Source: Pirellulales bacterium (GTDB lineage Bacteria > Planctomycetota > Planctomycetia > Pirellulales > JALHLM01). From it: a stretch of 23,098 bases of DNA. Where the stretch lies: NCBI GenBank assembly GCA_022844585.1, contig JALHLM010000019.1, positions 1-23,098 of the forward strand, written 5' to 3'. The notes under the pieces were generated by a model, which was given only the letters and a program-made list of their open reading frames with translations, had not been told where the DNA came from and did no database searches. The position numbers and the translations under genes were made by a program. How positions within the stretch are numbered: position 1 is the stretch's first letter; each line of letters begins with the position of its first letter. Shown here in pieces: positions 1 to 8,081 of the stretch.

Positions 1-1544
1 TCGATCTGCTCTTCCACAATCGCCGCCGCGTTCAGCCGCTCTTCCGTGGCAGTCGAATCCCACTGCACGTTCGCGGGCGCATTGCGGCGAGCGATTTCGA
101 CGCCATTCAAATAGGCCACGAAGCCGGCGTCGTAGCGCACCGACAACGTCAGCGATTCCATCTCCGGAATGCCATCAAACGCAAACGGCAGCCGCACATA
201 TCCCGAAGCATTCTGATTTCGAAGCTGCACATCAACGTTCAGTCCAACGGCGGGCGCGAGGGAGACCTCGTCTTGCTCCGCCACGACGACGGTGTACATG
301 TTCGAGCTATCGATGGCCTGCTGATGCAGCGTGATCGCGTTATTCACGATCTCCCGTCGATAGACCGTGTAAAACTGATTGACGCCTACGCCTGCCCCGA
401 CGGTGCCAGGGGCAGTTCGGTCATCCACCGAGGCGCCGGCGCTGCCTCCTTCATCAACACCAGTGAAGTCCGGCTTCCCGTCAGGGAACAGCCCGGTGTT
501 GACCATTTGCCAGCCGTCGTCAATCACCCACTGCAGCGTGCCGCCCAGTACAGGCGGGTCGAGACTTGAGTCGCTCGCGGCCGCGGCGGGGCCGTTCAGC
601 CGATTGTCCAGTAGCAAGTACGCGACCGCAGGGCGCGACGTGTGGATGGTCAATTGATAGTTGGCGGCGGAACGGTTGTCGTTCGCCAACTCGACAAACG
701 CCTCGCCCGCCAAGTAGTCCGGCAAGGGCACGGGAACATTGCCGACCGTCGAAAGATTCCCCGTCGCCGAATTGTATGCTGCGCCATTGTGTTCATGCCC
801 GCGATCGACGTAAGCGAATTGATCCTCGCCAAACGGATTCGGTGAAATTCGTCCAGCTCGCGCGCCGACCAAACCGCCGATCTCCAACACCGAAGTTACC
901 AACGGACCTTGTTGCGCCGTCGCGTAGCCAACGCCCTGCGGGCCGGAAATCCAAGCCGTGTCGTCGTAGTTCGTCGCCGTCCAATCGATCCCCAATGATT
1001 CCGCGCCAGGCGTGAAATTGGCCGGCGTCGCGGCATCGACAAACGCGACCGGTTCGGCCGATTGAGCGAGCGCACCAAACGAAACGTCGGCAAGCTGCGA
1101 TGGATACTCCGGCGCAAACGCAGTCGCCGGCTCGTCGCTCCCAGGCGGCGTCAGCGCCAGGTACTCGCCAGCGGCATCTAACTGAAAATTCGCGTGCAGT
1201 TCCGCGCCGGCGACCGCTTGATCCTTACCCGAGGCGAACACAATCAAGTTCGCGCCGGCGGCGAGCGTAACGGCTGGCAACTCCCATTTGTACGGATCGG
1301 TCGCATCGTCGGTGAGTCCCCAGCCGTCGAGGTTCACCGGGCTCGCGCTGATGTTCGCCAGCTCCATCCAATCGGAGTAGGCGCCGTCCTTATCGGCAAG
1401 GATCGTGCGGTTATCCGCCATGAACTCGCTGAGAATCACGGGAGCGGCAGAGGGCGTCAGGCGCCGCTCCAAAGATTCAATAATTCGCTGACTCATTCGG
1501 CGGCGAGGGCGCAACCGCATGGTGCGCTGCGAACGCGATGGCAT
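1..1544 (-). CDS. Lamin-tail/jelly-roll surface protein, 5' part (runs out of the window)
   Basis: An open frame of 514 codons runs from ATG 1544 to the left edge, so the C-terminus is missing. The start has GGGAAGG upstream at good spacing. The basic N-terminus leads into IESLERRLTPS (about residues 22-32), resembling the planctomycete LEPR-XLL signature seen at the start of giant surface proteins. Residues ~34-145 (PVILSEFMADN, DWMELANIS, NLDGWGLTDD) match a lamin-tail domain. Residues ~165-209 (FDAATP.., TNYDDTAWISGPQGVGYAT) and ~435-514 (NASGYVRLPF, YDAGFVAYLNGVEIARRNAP) look like two halves of the jelly-roll domain that commonly follows lamin-tail domains. Between them, residues ~216-426 resemble the ectodomain repeated in the neighbouring gene. 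The protein is probably exported and cell-surface associated; what it binds is unknown. CotH or other domains may follow outside the window. Confidence 0.85.
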   Translation of the reverse strand, partial: MPSRSQRTMRLRPRRRMSQRIIESLERRLTPSAAPVILSEFMADNRTILADKDGAYSDWMELANISASPVNLDGWGLTDDATDPYKWELPAVTLAAGANLIVFASGKDQAVAGAELHANFQLDAAGEYLALTPPGSDEPATAFAPEYPSQLADVSFGALAQSAEPVAFVDAATPANFTPGAESLGIDWTATNYDDTAWISGPQGVGYATAQQGPLVTSVLEIGGLVGARAGRISPNPFGEDQFAYVDRGHEHNGAAYNSATGNLSTVGNVPVPLPDYLAGEAFVELANDNRSAANYQLTIHTSRPAVAYLLLDNRLNGPAAAASDSSLDPPVLGGTLQWVIDDGWQMVNTGLFPDGKPDFTGVDEGGSAGASVDDRTAPGTVGAGVGVNQFYTVYRREIVNNAITLHQQAIDSSNMYTVVVAEQDEVSLAPAVGLNVDVQLRNQNASGYVRLPFAFDGIPEMESLTLSVRYDAGFVAYLNGVEIARRNAPANVQWDSTATEERLNAAAIVEEQI

Positions 1545-1709
1545 CGATTACCTTCCCAGAAATGGAGCGCCGGTGAGCAACCACCCGCTAACCGCAACCC
1601 CAAAGTGCGAACACGACCGTAGGCCGCCGGAAGCGCACGACCGGCGATCGCAACGAGAACCCCCTAGTGGACCTGGCGAACGCCGGTCCGCGAAACTTTC
1701 CCCGGTTTG

Positions 1710-1739
1710 ACTCTAATCGACGCCTCGCCACGAAGTCAA
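1710..1739 (-). promoter_or_regulatory. Candidate sigma70-like promoter for the lamin-tail gene
   Basis: On the minus strand TTGACT (1734-1739) is followed after 18 nt by TAGAGT (1710-1715). The boxes match the consensus at 5/6 and 4/6 positions. It lies between the stop of the PEP-CTERM fusion gene and ATG 1544, leaving a leader of about 160 nt, and suggests separate transcription of the lamin-tail gene. Found by eye only. Confidence 0.45.
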
Positions 1740-1758
1740 TGATTTGGCGCTCCGGCCG

Positions 1759-4700
1759 CTAGGCACGGCGTCTCCTACGGGCGGCGAAAACGACGGCGAC
1801 GGCGGTCAGCATCAGCCCGAGCGAGCCGGGCTCCGGTACGCCCTGCGCCCCGGGCGCCGCGCCAAAATTGTTGCGGACGGCGTTCAGATCGCTGATGTCC
1901 ACCTTGCCGTCAAAGGGAAATGCGTCGCCCGCCGTGCTGCCGACTTGCCCTGCCGTGCCAAAATTGTTGCGCACGCCGTTTAAGTCGACGATGTCCACTT
2001 TACCATCGTTGTTTGTGTCCCCCGGCTGCCCGGCGCTGATCGGCTCGCCGTATTCGACGGCGCCGAACATCGTCTCACCGGTGACAAGATGGAATTCGAA
2101 CGTCAAGTCGCGCTTACCGGAAATGTTGAAGGGAGTCCCCAAGTCGACCAGCATTCCCGAGCTAAAAAGCGTGCTCCCCAAAGGATTCAACTCATTCAGA
2201 AAGTCTGCCGAAGGATTGGCTTCTTCCCAGGTCGACAGTGCTTGATCATCGAGGCTTAACCAGCCGCCGTTCGCGAATTGCAGTGACCCGCTGGCGGAAG
2301 CGATGGTGTACCCGTTGATCGCGGCGCTGAAACTCGATTGGTTCTGAATCACCGCGTCACCGGTATCCGGGTCGACGACCAACACCAGCGTGTTTTGGGG
2401 CCCTGAGTACTCCACCAGGCCGCGGATGGTCTCGCCGGAGGCCGTTGAATAGTCGAAGGTCAGGTCGTCGCCGGATTGGCCGAACGCTGTCGGAGTGAAT
2501 TTAAACGGAGTTCCCAAACTCAGACTTTGTCCCACAAGGAGGGTCGACCCGGCAAACGGGGCCAATTCGCCCAGATCGGTGGACGTCGGCGGCGCTTCGA
2601 GCCATGAACCGATATTCGTTGCATCGAGACTGTCCCATTCGTCGGCGTCGAGCGATCCCAGGGAAGAATGGATGCCATAACCGTCGAAGTTCACTGGCCC
2701 GCCGGCGACATTTTCGATGACGGTGCCGCCGGTACCTCGATCCACCGACAAGATGAGGCGATTGCCAACGCGCACCGAAACGTCGCCGTTCCCGCCGGCG
2801 TTGACGGACTGATCGTACACCAGGCCGCGTGGCAACGCGACGTTGCTGGTGATGCTCGTGAATTTGCCCGTTGCCGTGCCAGCATTGATCAGTTGCCAAG
2901 AGTTACCGAAGGCAGGTGTCACGCCGTCGAAGTTCACGTCGAGCCGCCCGCCGATACTCGCCGAGCCGGTCACGTTCACGATGCTGGCGCCCGCCGCGCT
3001 GATTGACGGTTGGTAGACGCCGCTGACGCTCAGATTCCCCGTCACGTCAAAATCGACGTTGGGGCCGACCAGCCGCGTATTGCGTGCCAAAACCGCGCTG
3101 CCGGAGAGCGCGATCTTGGCGGTCCCGGACGCCTCGAGGGTGCTGCCGCTAGCGCCGCCAAGACTCAGGTTACGAGCGGTGAGTGAACCGTTGCCGGAGA
3201 GGGTCAAGCGCCCGGTGCCCGCTTGCCCGACGGTGACACTGCCGTTCGCGGCAGGCGTGGTGGCCGCAACGACATTCAATGATCCACCGTTGCGAATGTC
3301 CAGCCTGCCGGTTGCTCCCGCACCTTCCGCGATCAGCACGCCGCCTACCTCGTGGAGCGCGGCGACGTTGAGGAAGGCCGTACCGCCATTGTTGATACCG
3401 GGCACTTCGTCGGGGTAGCCGTCTCCCGGAATGAAATTCTGCTGCGACACAGGGTCAATCCAGCTCGCCAGCGCATTCCAATCTCCGTCGCCAGTTGGCA
3501 CAAACACGATCGTGCTCTGCGCTGACGAGGCTTTCGCGCTTAGCAACAGGGCGCCCAGAGCCACGGCATACGCCGCGCGACGACGCACACGAACCAGAGC
3601 AGTGGAGGCCAGGCCCAGGCTTAACAACACGAAGGCTGACGGCTCCGGTACGCCGACAGGGAGCGGTCCGGAGAACGCGTTTTTCCAAATCTTGAAGTCT
3701 GGCAGATCGACGAGGCCGCTAAAGTCCAGATCGCCTTGCTCAGGAGTCGTGCCGGTGCGGAAGTTGAGGCGGATGATGTCGAAATCCTGAATGTCCACGA
3801 ACAGGTCGCCGTTGACATCGCCAACGACGGCGGCGGCGCCTGGTTTTACGACGACGCCGTACATGTTTTGTCCGGCGTTATCGGCTTGGAACAAGCTGAA
3901 CGTGCCCGCCGGGAACGCCTTCTGGTACACCGAATAATATTGATCGATCGTGTCGTTGGCCCCTTCGTCAAACGCGACTTCATCGGGAAACGCGGGGTCG
4001 CCGGCGCGATTCAAACCATTGGACGTCGGCGCCCACCCCTGATCGACAATCCACTGCATGTGGGTTGCATCGAATGTCGGCGGGTTCGCATTGCTCGTGT
4101 CCGACAAGCGATTGTCAATCAGCATGTACGCCGTGGCCGCGGCGGAGACCGTCACGTCCAATCGGTACGTCGCGTTGTCTCGATTGTCATTGCCCGACAG
4201 GATGTATTCGTTACCCACGAGATACCCGGGGATTGGCAGCGTATTCGACGCCGAGACATCCGAATAACGATGAGCCCGATCGACAAACGCCGGGACGAAG
4301 TGGCCAAACAAGCCCGCGGTGAAATTGGCGCCGACGACCGAATCCGGCGTCGGTTCGGCGGCGACGGTCACCTGCCAGGTCTGGCCGGACCATTTCGCGG
4401 GAATTGTGTCCGTGACTTCGTTATCACCGCCGGTTTCCACCACGCTCACGATCGTCGCCGCGGAAACTGGCCCAGCGAACAGACCGAGCATGCCTAGAAC
4501 ACACATTACGCGTTGAACTCGACGCCAAGCAGCGCGGACGGTCATAACACCACACGCAATCAGAGCGATGGCCAACGTGGTTGGTTCCGGCACGTTGGCC
4601 GGCGCTCCACCGCCGAACGCGGTCTTCCAAATCTGAAAGTCGTCGAAGTCGACGGTTCCGTCAAAATTCAGATCGCCTTCTGCGGGAGAGGTGCCTGTGC

Positions 4701-5460
4701 GAAAGTTGTCGCGGATGACTCCAAAGTCCAGCAAATCCACGACCTCGTCGCCATTCACATCGCCAACCACGATCGGTGCGTCCGGCGCGATGACCACCCC
4801 GTACATGTTTTGGCCGGCGTTATCGGCTTGAAGCAAGCTGAATGTCCCTGCCATAAACTTCTTCTGATACACCGAGTAATACTGATTCACGGTACCATCG
4901 GCCCCTTCGTCGAAGGCGAGTTCGTCCGGGAGATTGACGTTCAAGCCACGATTCAAGCCGTTGGCAGTGGCTGCCCAGCCCTGATCGACAATCCATTGCA
5001 TGTGAGTCGCATCGAAGGTCGGCGGGTTCGCATTGCTCGTGTCCGACAAGCGATTGTCAATCAGCATGTACACCGTGGAAGGATCCGCGATAGTCACATC
5101 GAGCTTGTACGTCGCGTTGTCGCGATTGTCGTTGCCAGACAAGATGTACTCCTTGCCGATCAAGTAAGCGGGAATCGGCAGCGCCGCGTCGCTGATATAG
5201 CGATGGGCACGATCCACAAACGCTGGTGCAAGGTCGGCGAACAAGCCCGCCGTGTAGTTGGCGCCTACGACGGAATCCAGCAGCGGCTCGCCAGCGACCG
5301 TCACCTGCCACGTTTGCCCGGACCATTTGGCGGTGATGGTGTCCGTGGCTTCATTGTCGCCGCCCGTTTCCACGACGCTGACAATGTTGGCGGCATTCGC
5401 GATGCCAACGAGGGTCAAAACCATCACCAAAGCCAGCGCGCGTGATTTGACGCAATACAT
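1759..5460 (-). CDS. Triple-module dockerin/PEP-CTERM fusion protein
   Basis: The frame encodes about 1233 residues from ATG 5460, with GAGGAGG 8 nt upstream; an in-frame TTG at 5463 is the alternative. Three complete exported-protein architectures follow one another without a stop. Module A has a signal peptide (1-24), a ~200-residue ectodomain, a dockerin-like pair (GDVNGDEVVDLLDF, ~232-283) and VPEP plus helix plus basic tail (~290-317). Module B starts with a second signal-like segment (~319-335), has a close copy of the same ectodomain and dockerin (~545-597), and a second VPEP tail (~604-630). Module C has a third signal-like segment (~631-648), a Gly/Ser-rich beta-repeat region (~649-900), two ~115-residue repeats, a dockerin of another subtype (GDTNNDGKVDIVDL, ~1147-1202) and a terminal VPEP-RRRRR tail. 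PEP-CTERM tails are normally at the C-terminus and cut by an exosortase, so two internal ones are odd. The protein is probably exported; the ligand is unknown. Confidence 0.85.
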   Translation of the reverse strand: MYCVKSRALALVMVLTLVGIANAANIVSVVETGGDNEATDTITAKWSGQTWQVTVAGEPLLDSVVGANYTAGLFADLAPAFVDRAHRYISDAALPIPAYLIGKEYILSGNDNRDNATYKLDVTIADPSTVYMLIDNRLSDTSNANPPTFDATHMQWIVDQGWAATANGLNRGLNVNLPDELAFDEGADGTVNQYYSVYQKKFMAGTFSLLQADNAGQNMYGVVIAPDAPIVVGDVNGDEVVDLLDFGVIRDNFRTGTSPAEGDLNFDGTVDFDDFQIWKTAFGGGAPANVPEPTTLAIALIACGVMTVRAAWRRVQRVMCVLGMLGLFAGPVSAATIVSVVETGGDNEVTDTIPAKWSGQTWQVTVAAEPTPDSVVGANFTAGLFGHFVPAFVDRAHRYSDVSASNTLPIPGYLVGNEYILSGNDNRDNATYRLDVTVSAAATAYMLIDNRLSDTSNANPPTFDATHMQWIVDQGWAPTSNGLNRAGDPAFPDEVAFDEGANDTIDQYYSVYQKAFPAGTFSLFQADNAGQNMYGVVVKPGAAAVVGDVNGDLFVDIQDFDIIRLNFRTGTTPEQGDLDFSGLVDLPDFKIWKNAFSGPLPVGVPEPSAFVLLSLGLASTALVRVRRRAAYAVALGALLLSAKASSAQSTIVFVPTGDGDWNALASWIDPVSQQNFIPGDGYPDEVPGINNGGTAFLNVAALHEVGGVLIAEGAGATGRLDIRNGGSLNVVAATTPAANGSVTVGQAGTGRLTLSGNGSLTARNLSLGGASGSTLEASGTAKIALSGSAVLARNTRLVGPNVDFDVTGNLSVSGVYQPSISAAGASIVNVTGSASIGGRLDVNFDGVTPAFGNSWQLINAGTATGKFTSITSNVALPRGLVYDQSVNAGGNGDVSVRVGNRLILSVDRGTGGTVIENVAGGPVNFDGYGIHSSLGSLDADEWDSLDATNIGSWLEAPPTSTDLGELAPFAGSTLLVGQSLSLGTPFKFTPTAFGQSGDDLTFDYSTASGETIRGLVEYSGPQNTLVLVVDPDTGDAVIQNQSSFSAAINGYTIASASGSLQFANGGWLSLDDQALSTWEEANPSADFLNELNPLGSTLFSSGMLVDLGTPFNISGKRDLTFEFHLVTGETMFGAVEYGEPISAGQPGDTNNDGKVDIVDLNGVRNNFGTAGQVGSTAGDAFPFDGKVDISDLNAVRNNFGAAPGAQGVPEPGSLGLMLTAVAVVFAARRRRRA
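3580..5460 (-). repeat. Tandem in-frame duplication of modules A and B
   Basis: Module A (about 4510-5460) and module B (about 3580-4509) are close copies in protein and DNA. A 54-nt block is identical at 5018-5071 and 4076-4129. The offset is 942 bp, exactly 314 codons, so the copies are in the same frame. They share FVDRAHRY, ILSGNDNRDNATY, YMLIDNRLSDTSNANPPTF, HMQWIVDQGW and QADNAGQNMYGVV. Each copy carries its own dockerin and PEP-CTERM tail, so what was duplicated was a whole gene rather than one domain. Confidence 0.85.
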
Positions 5461-5591
5461 CAACGGAACCTCCTCATTGGAAGCCGACGGCAGGGCGCGA
5501 GATGGTAAGGAACGGACCGAACGGTCCTGCGAACGCGGTACGAACGTAAGGAATCTGGGGGACGAGGACGACGAATGCCATCTGAGGTGAG

Positions 5592-5620
5592 AGTCTAATG
5601 CGACTCGCCAGCCGATTCAA
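5592..5620 (-). promoter_or_regulatory. Candidate promoter for the triple PEP-CTERM fusion gene
   Basis: On the minus strand TTGAAT (5615-5620) is separated by 17 nt from TAGACT (5592-5597). Both boxes match the sigma70 consensus at 4/6 positions. The implied leader to ATG 5460 is about 125 nt. The -10 box has the same TAGAnT form as those before two other minus-strand genes here. Confidence 0.4.
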
Positions 5621-5800
5621 GCGTTTTCCGAATCTTATGTAAACCTGCAATTAACATTTGAGCCAGTCGGACACTTCGCGGAACCAATCCAGTGCATCGA
5701 GCAGCATCGCTCTGCCGCAACTCCGAACTGGATCGCAAACGAATGAACGGACCGCGCAAAGAATTAGCAGATAGTGCATGGCCGTTATTCTGCTTCCGTC

Positions 5801-5838
5801 GCGGGCCGAAACGATTGCGATCGCAATAGTCGGCCCGC
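5801..5838. repeat. Nested perfect palindrome
   Basis: Outer arms GCGGGCCGA (5801-5809) and TCGGCCCGC (5830-5838) are perfect 9-bp complements. They enclose the 14-bp perfect palindrome ATTGCGATCGCAAT (5814-5827). No T-run follows on either strand, so a simple intrinsic terminator is unlikely. It could be a protein-binding site or the stem of a structured RNA. Confidence 0.6.
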
Positions 5839-6300
5839 GGCGGAACTCAGTGACGTTGTATATTGCGCGTCTGATCGGCCGCCTCGCACGTTCTTCGCTC
5901 GGAAACGTAAAAGTCCGCTTTGGGGTGCGACCATTGGTTTGCGCCTTTGCGCGCCTTTCTTGTGTGCGTTACCGTGGTCGGAGAAAGTCGCATTAGTGAA
6001 GCGTTGCTCCCGAATTGCGCTTTGCCGTCAGGGCAGAACGAGCTGCCCGAAGGCAATGGCTGTGTGAAGACCACGCCGCGTTGAGGTGTTTGGCGGCGGC
6101 ACGGCCCAGTGATCCACGCTTGGCCGACGCCCACGATCGTACTCGAGCCCGGGGCGGCGCGTGAGCAGGGCGAATCCGAGTTGGCCATGGACGATCGTAA
6201 CGCCGTCGATGAGGCCGAAAGGGCGATACCCCTTCGCGACTCGGACGCCCGACGCAGCACGACATCGATCCGCCGTATCAGCCGCAGTCGGCAACAGTAG

Positions 6301-6334
6301 AAAAAAACGCTGTTGGGAAATTCCCAACAGCGTT
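6301..6334 (-). terminator. Intrinsic terminator of the PEP-CTERM gene pair
   Basis: The arms 6306-6319 and 6321-6334 are a perfect 14-bp inverted repeat (AACGCTGTTGGGAA and its complement). In RNA this would form a stem of about 12 bp with an AAUUU-like loop. On the minus strand the stem is followed directly by a run of seven T (6307-6301). It lies about 37 bases downstream of the stop codon at 6372, the position expected for the end of that transcript. Confidence 0.9.
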
Positions 6335-6371
6335 CTTGGTTACGAACACACGTCGCTACGTCTGAGTGGGG

Positions 6372-8039
6372 CTAAAGACGGCGGCGAACAAGCCCGAGAA
6401 CCGCTAAACCGATCCCCAGCAACGCCCAACTGCCCGGTTCGGGCACCGTGTTGGCACTGCCCGCACCAAAGTTGTTGCGGACGTTGTTCAGATCGATGAT
6501 ATTCACCGCGCCGTCGTCGTTGGTGTCGCCGAGACCCTGTCCGCCAAAGTTGTTGCGGACATTGTTCAAGTCCAGGATGTTGACAAAGCCGTCGCCGTTG
6601 GTGTCGCCGAGCGGATTGTCGCCAAACGCGACGTATTCCACGATGCCGACATACGGCGTGCCATCGGCGAAAGTGAAGCGAACTTGCAAGTCGCGCACCC
6701 CGCCGACCGTAAACGCGTTCCCGATCTCGTACGCCTTGTTGGGATTGAAGACCGACCCGCCGTTCGGATCCGAGTACAACTCGCTCAACCGGTTTGGCTT
6801 CGGGTTGGCCTCGGCCCACACGCCGACGTTTTGATCGTCCAAGCTGTCCCAGCCGGCCGGATTCAACGACCCGGACGCCGAGCTGATCGTATAGAAGTCG
6901 ATTTCCACCGTGAATGCTGACTGGTTCTGAATCACGGCTTCGCCTGTGACCGGGTCCACCAACAGCACGAGGTTGTTGTGCGGGCCCGTGTACTCGACGA
7001 TACCTTGCTTGGATTCGCCGTCGGGGGTGAAGTAGCGGAACTGAAGATCCGCCGTTTCCGGTACGCCGAAAGCGCCCGTTTGCCCGACGAACGGATTGCC
7101 GATCGAGATCGGCTGGTTGACCGCGAAACTGAGCGGTGCGTTATTCGGATCCGGAAGGAGCTCACTCAACCGAATCGCCTTCGGATTTGCCTCTGCCCAA
7201 CCGGGAGGCGAGTTCTTGTCGTCGAGACTTTGCCAATCGTTGACGTCAAGCTGCCCTGACGGCGAGGAAATCGTGTAGCCATCGATGGTAATCGCCGGTC
7301 CGATTGCGCTCAACAGCGAAGCGGCGCCACTCCGCCGATTGACACTCAGGATGAGTGCATTGTCATACTCAACGGAAACATCGCCGGTGACCTTGTCGAA
7401 CGTGGGACGAATCATCGCACCGCGCGGCAAGACAGAGGTTACGAGCGACGTGAATTGTCCGGTCAGCTGATTCGCGGGCGCATCGATGATCGTCCAGCTT
7501 TGCCCAACCGTGGGGCTGAAGTTCTCAAAATCGATCGCCAGTTGGCCGTTGATCGCCGCGGCGTCACTGATTTGGATCGGGGAATTCGTTGGCCCAGTAA
7601 GTCTTTGCGACAGCGTGCCAGCCAGGCTGAACTTGTCCGTGGTCAACGAACCGTTGCCGACGATCGTCAACCGTCCGCCAGCGCCCACGCTGGTGGTTCC
7701 GAACCCCTGAAACGTACTAGGGGGCGCTTCTTCCACCACCAGCGAGCCGCCGTTTCGGATCTCCAGCCCGCCGTTATTGATCAACAGTCCGTCGATCGGG
7801 AACAACGCCGCGCTATTTAACGTGGCCGTCCCGGTGTTGCCAATCAACGCCACGTCTTCAGAAAAACCGTCGCCGGGAACAATCGACGCGGGGCCACCTG
7901 GCGTGTCATACACCCAGCTGGACGCGGTGTTCCAATCGGCGGTTCCCACGACGTTGAATCGAATCGAAGGATTTTGAGCCTGGATGGGCGCCGCCAACGA
8001 CCCGGCCAAGGCAAGGCAATAGAGGATTCTGCGCATCAT
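6372..8039 (-). CDS. Dockerin/PEP-CTERM exported protein (module C paralogue)
   Basis: The product has 555 residues. It starts at ATG 8039 with GAGGAG 7 nt upstream; a second ATG follows directly. A signal peptide covers residues 1-22 (cleavage near IQAQ-N). Residues ~28-225 are a Gly/Ser-rich region (WNTASSW, GGLEIRNGGSLVV, LTIVGNGSL) resembling beta-helix or autotransporter-like repeats. Two ~115-residue repeats follow (~229-350 and ~357-470), each with LxVDPxTGxAxI, GYTISSxSGxL, W-SLDD, W-EANP and GIVEY. A dockerin-like pair (GDTNGDGFVNILDLNNVRNNF, then GDTNDDGAVNIIDL) spans ~477-526. VPEP, a hydrophobic helix and RRRL form the C-terminus (533-555). The same order of parts occurs in module C of the fusion gene. 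It is likely exported and processed by an exosortase. The upstream gene ends 42 bases before the start, so co-transcription is likely. Confidence 0.9.
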   Translation of the reverse strand: MMRRILYCLALAGSLAAPIQAQNPSIRFNVVGTADWNTASSWVYDTPGGPASIVPGDGFSEDVALIGNTGTATLNSAALFPIDGLLINNGGLEIRNGGSLVVEEAPPSTFQGFGTTSVGAGGRLTIVGNGSLTTDKFSLAGTLSQRLTGPTNSPIQISDAAAINGQLAIDFENFSPTVGQSWTIIDAPANQLTGQFTSLVTSVLPRGAMIRPTFDKVTGDVSVEYDNALILSVNRRSGAASLLSAIGPAITIDGYTISSPSGQLDVNDWQSLDDKNSPPGWAEANPKAIRLSELLPDPNNAPLSFAVNQPISIGNPFVGQTGAFGVPETADLQFRYFTPDGESKQGIVEYTGPHNNLVLLVDPVTGEAVIQNQSAFTVEIDFYTISSASGSLNPAGWDSLDDQNVGVWAEANPKPNRLSELYSDPNGGSVFNPNKAYEIGNAFTVGGVRDLQVRFTFADGTPYVGIVEYVAFGDNPLGDTNGDGFVNILDLNNVRNNFGGQGLGDTNDDGAVNIIDLNNVRNNFGAGSANTVPEPGSWALLGIGLAVLGLVRRRL

Positions 8040-8047
8040 GGTGGTAA

Positions 8048-8081
8048 CTCCTCAACTTGAGATGATTCTGGTTTTGAGGAG
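8048..8081 (-). promoter_or_regulatory. Hairpin covering a ribosome binding site between two genes
   Basis: On the minus strand CTCCTCAA (8081-8074) and TTGAGGAG (8055-8048) are perfect 8-bp complements with an 18-nt loop. The second arm contains the Shine-Dalgarno sequence GAGGAG of the 6372-8039 gene. The first arm begins right after the stop codon of the upstream gene (8082-8084). A ribosome terminating there would disrupt the stem, which would couple translation of the two genes. This role is an inference from position and pairing. Confidence 0.5.

Larger units (their letters stand above)
5464..6371. other. Gene-free interval between two PEP-CTERM genes
   Basis: No convincing gene is seen in this stretch of about 900 bases. 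Short frames on both strands have no recognisable motif, no good ribosome binding site and mutual overlap. The interval holds a candidate promoter near 5592-5620, a nested palindrome at 5801-5838 and an intrinsic terminator at 6301-6334. It may contain a decayed gene around 5850-6270, but I recognise no family. Confidence 0.5.

Noticed and set aside
4513..5445. Long plus-strand frame (310 codons) opposite the fusion gene
   Set aside because: It is the antisense of modules A with the repeated signal, ectodomain and dockerin on the minus strand; its protein is Arg/His/Val-rich with no motif and no good ribosome binding site.
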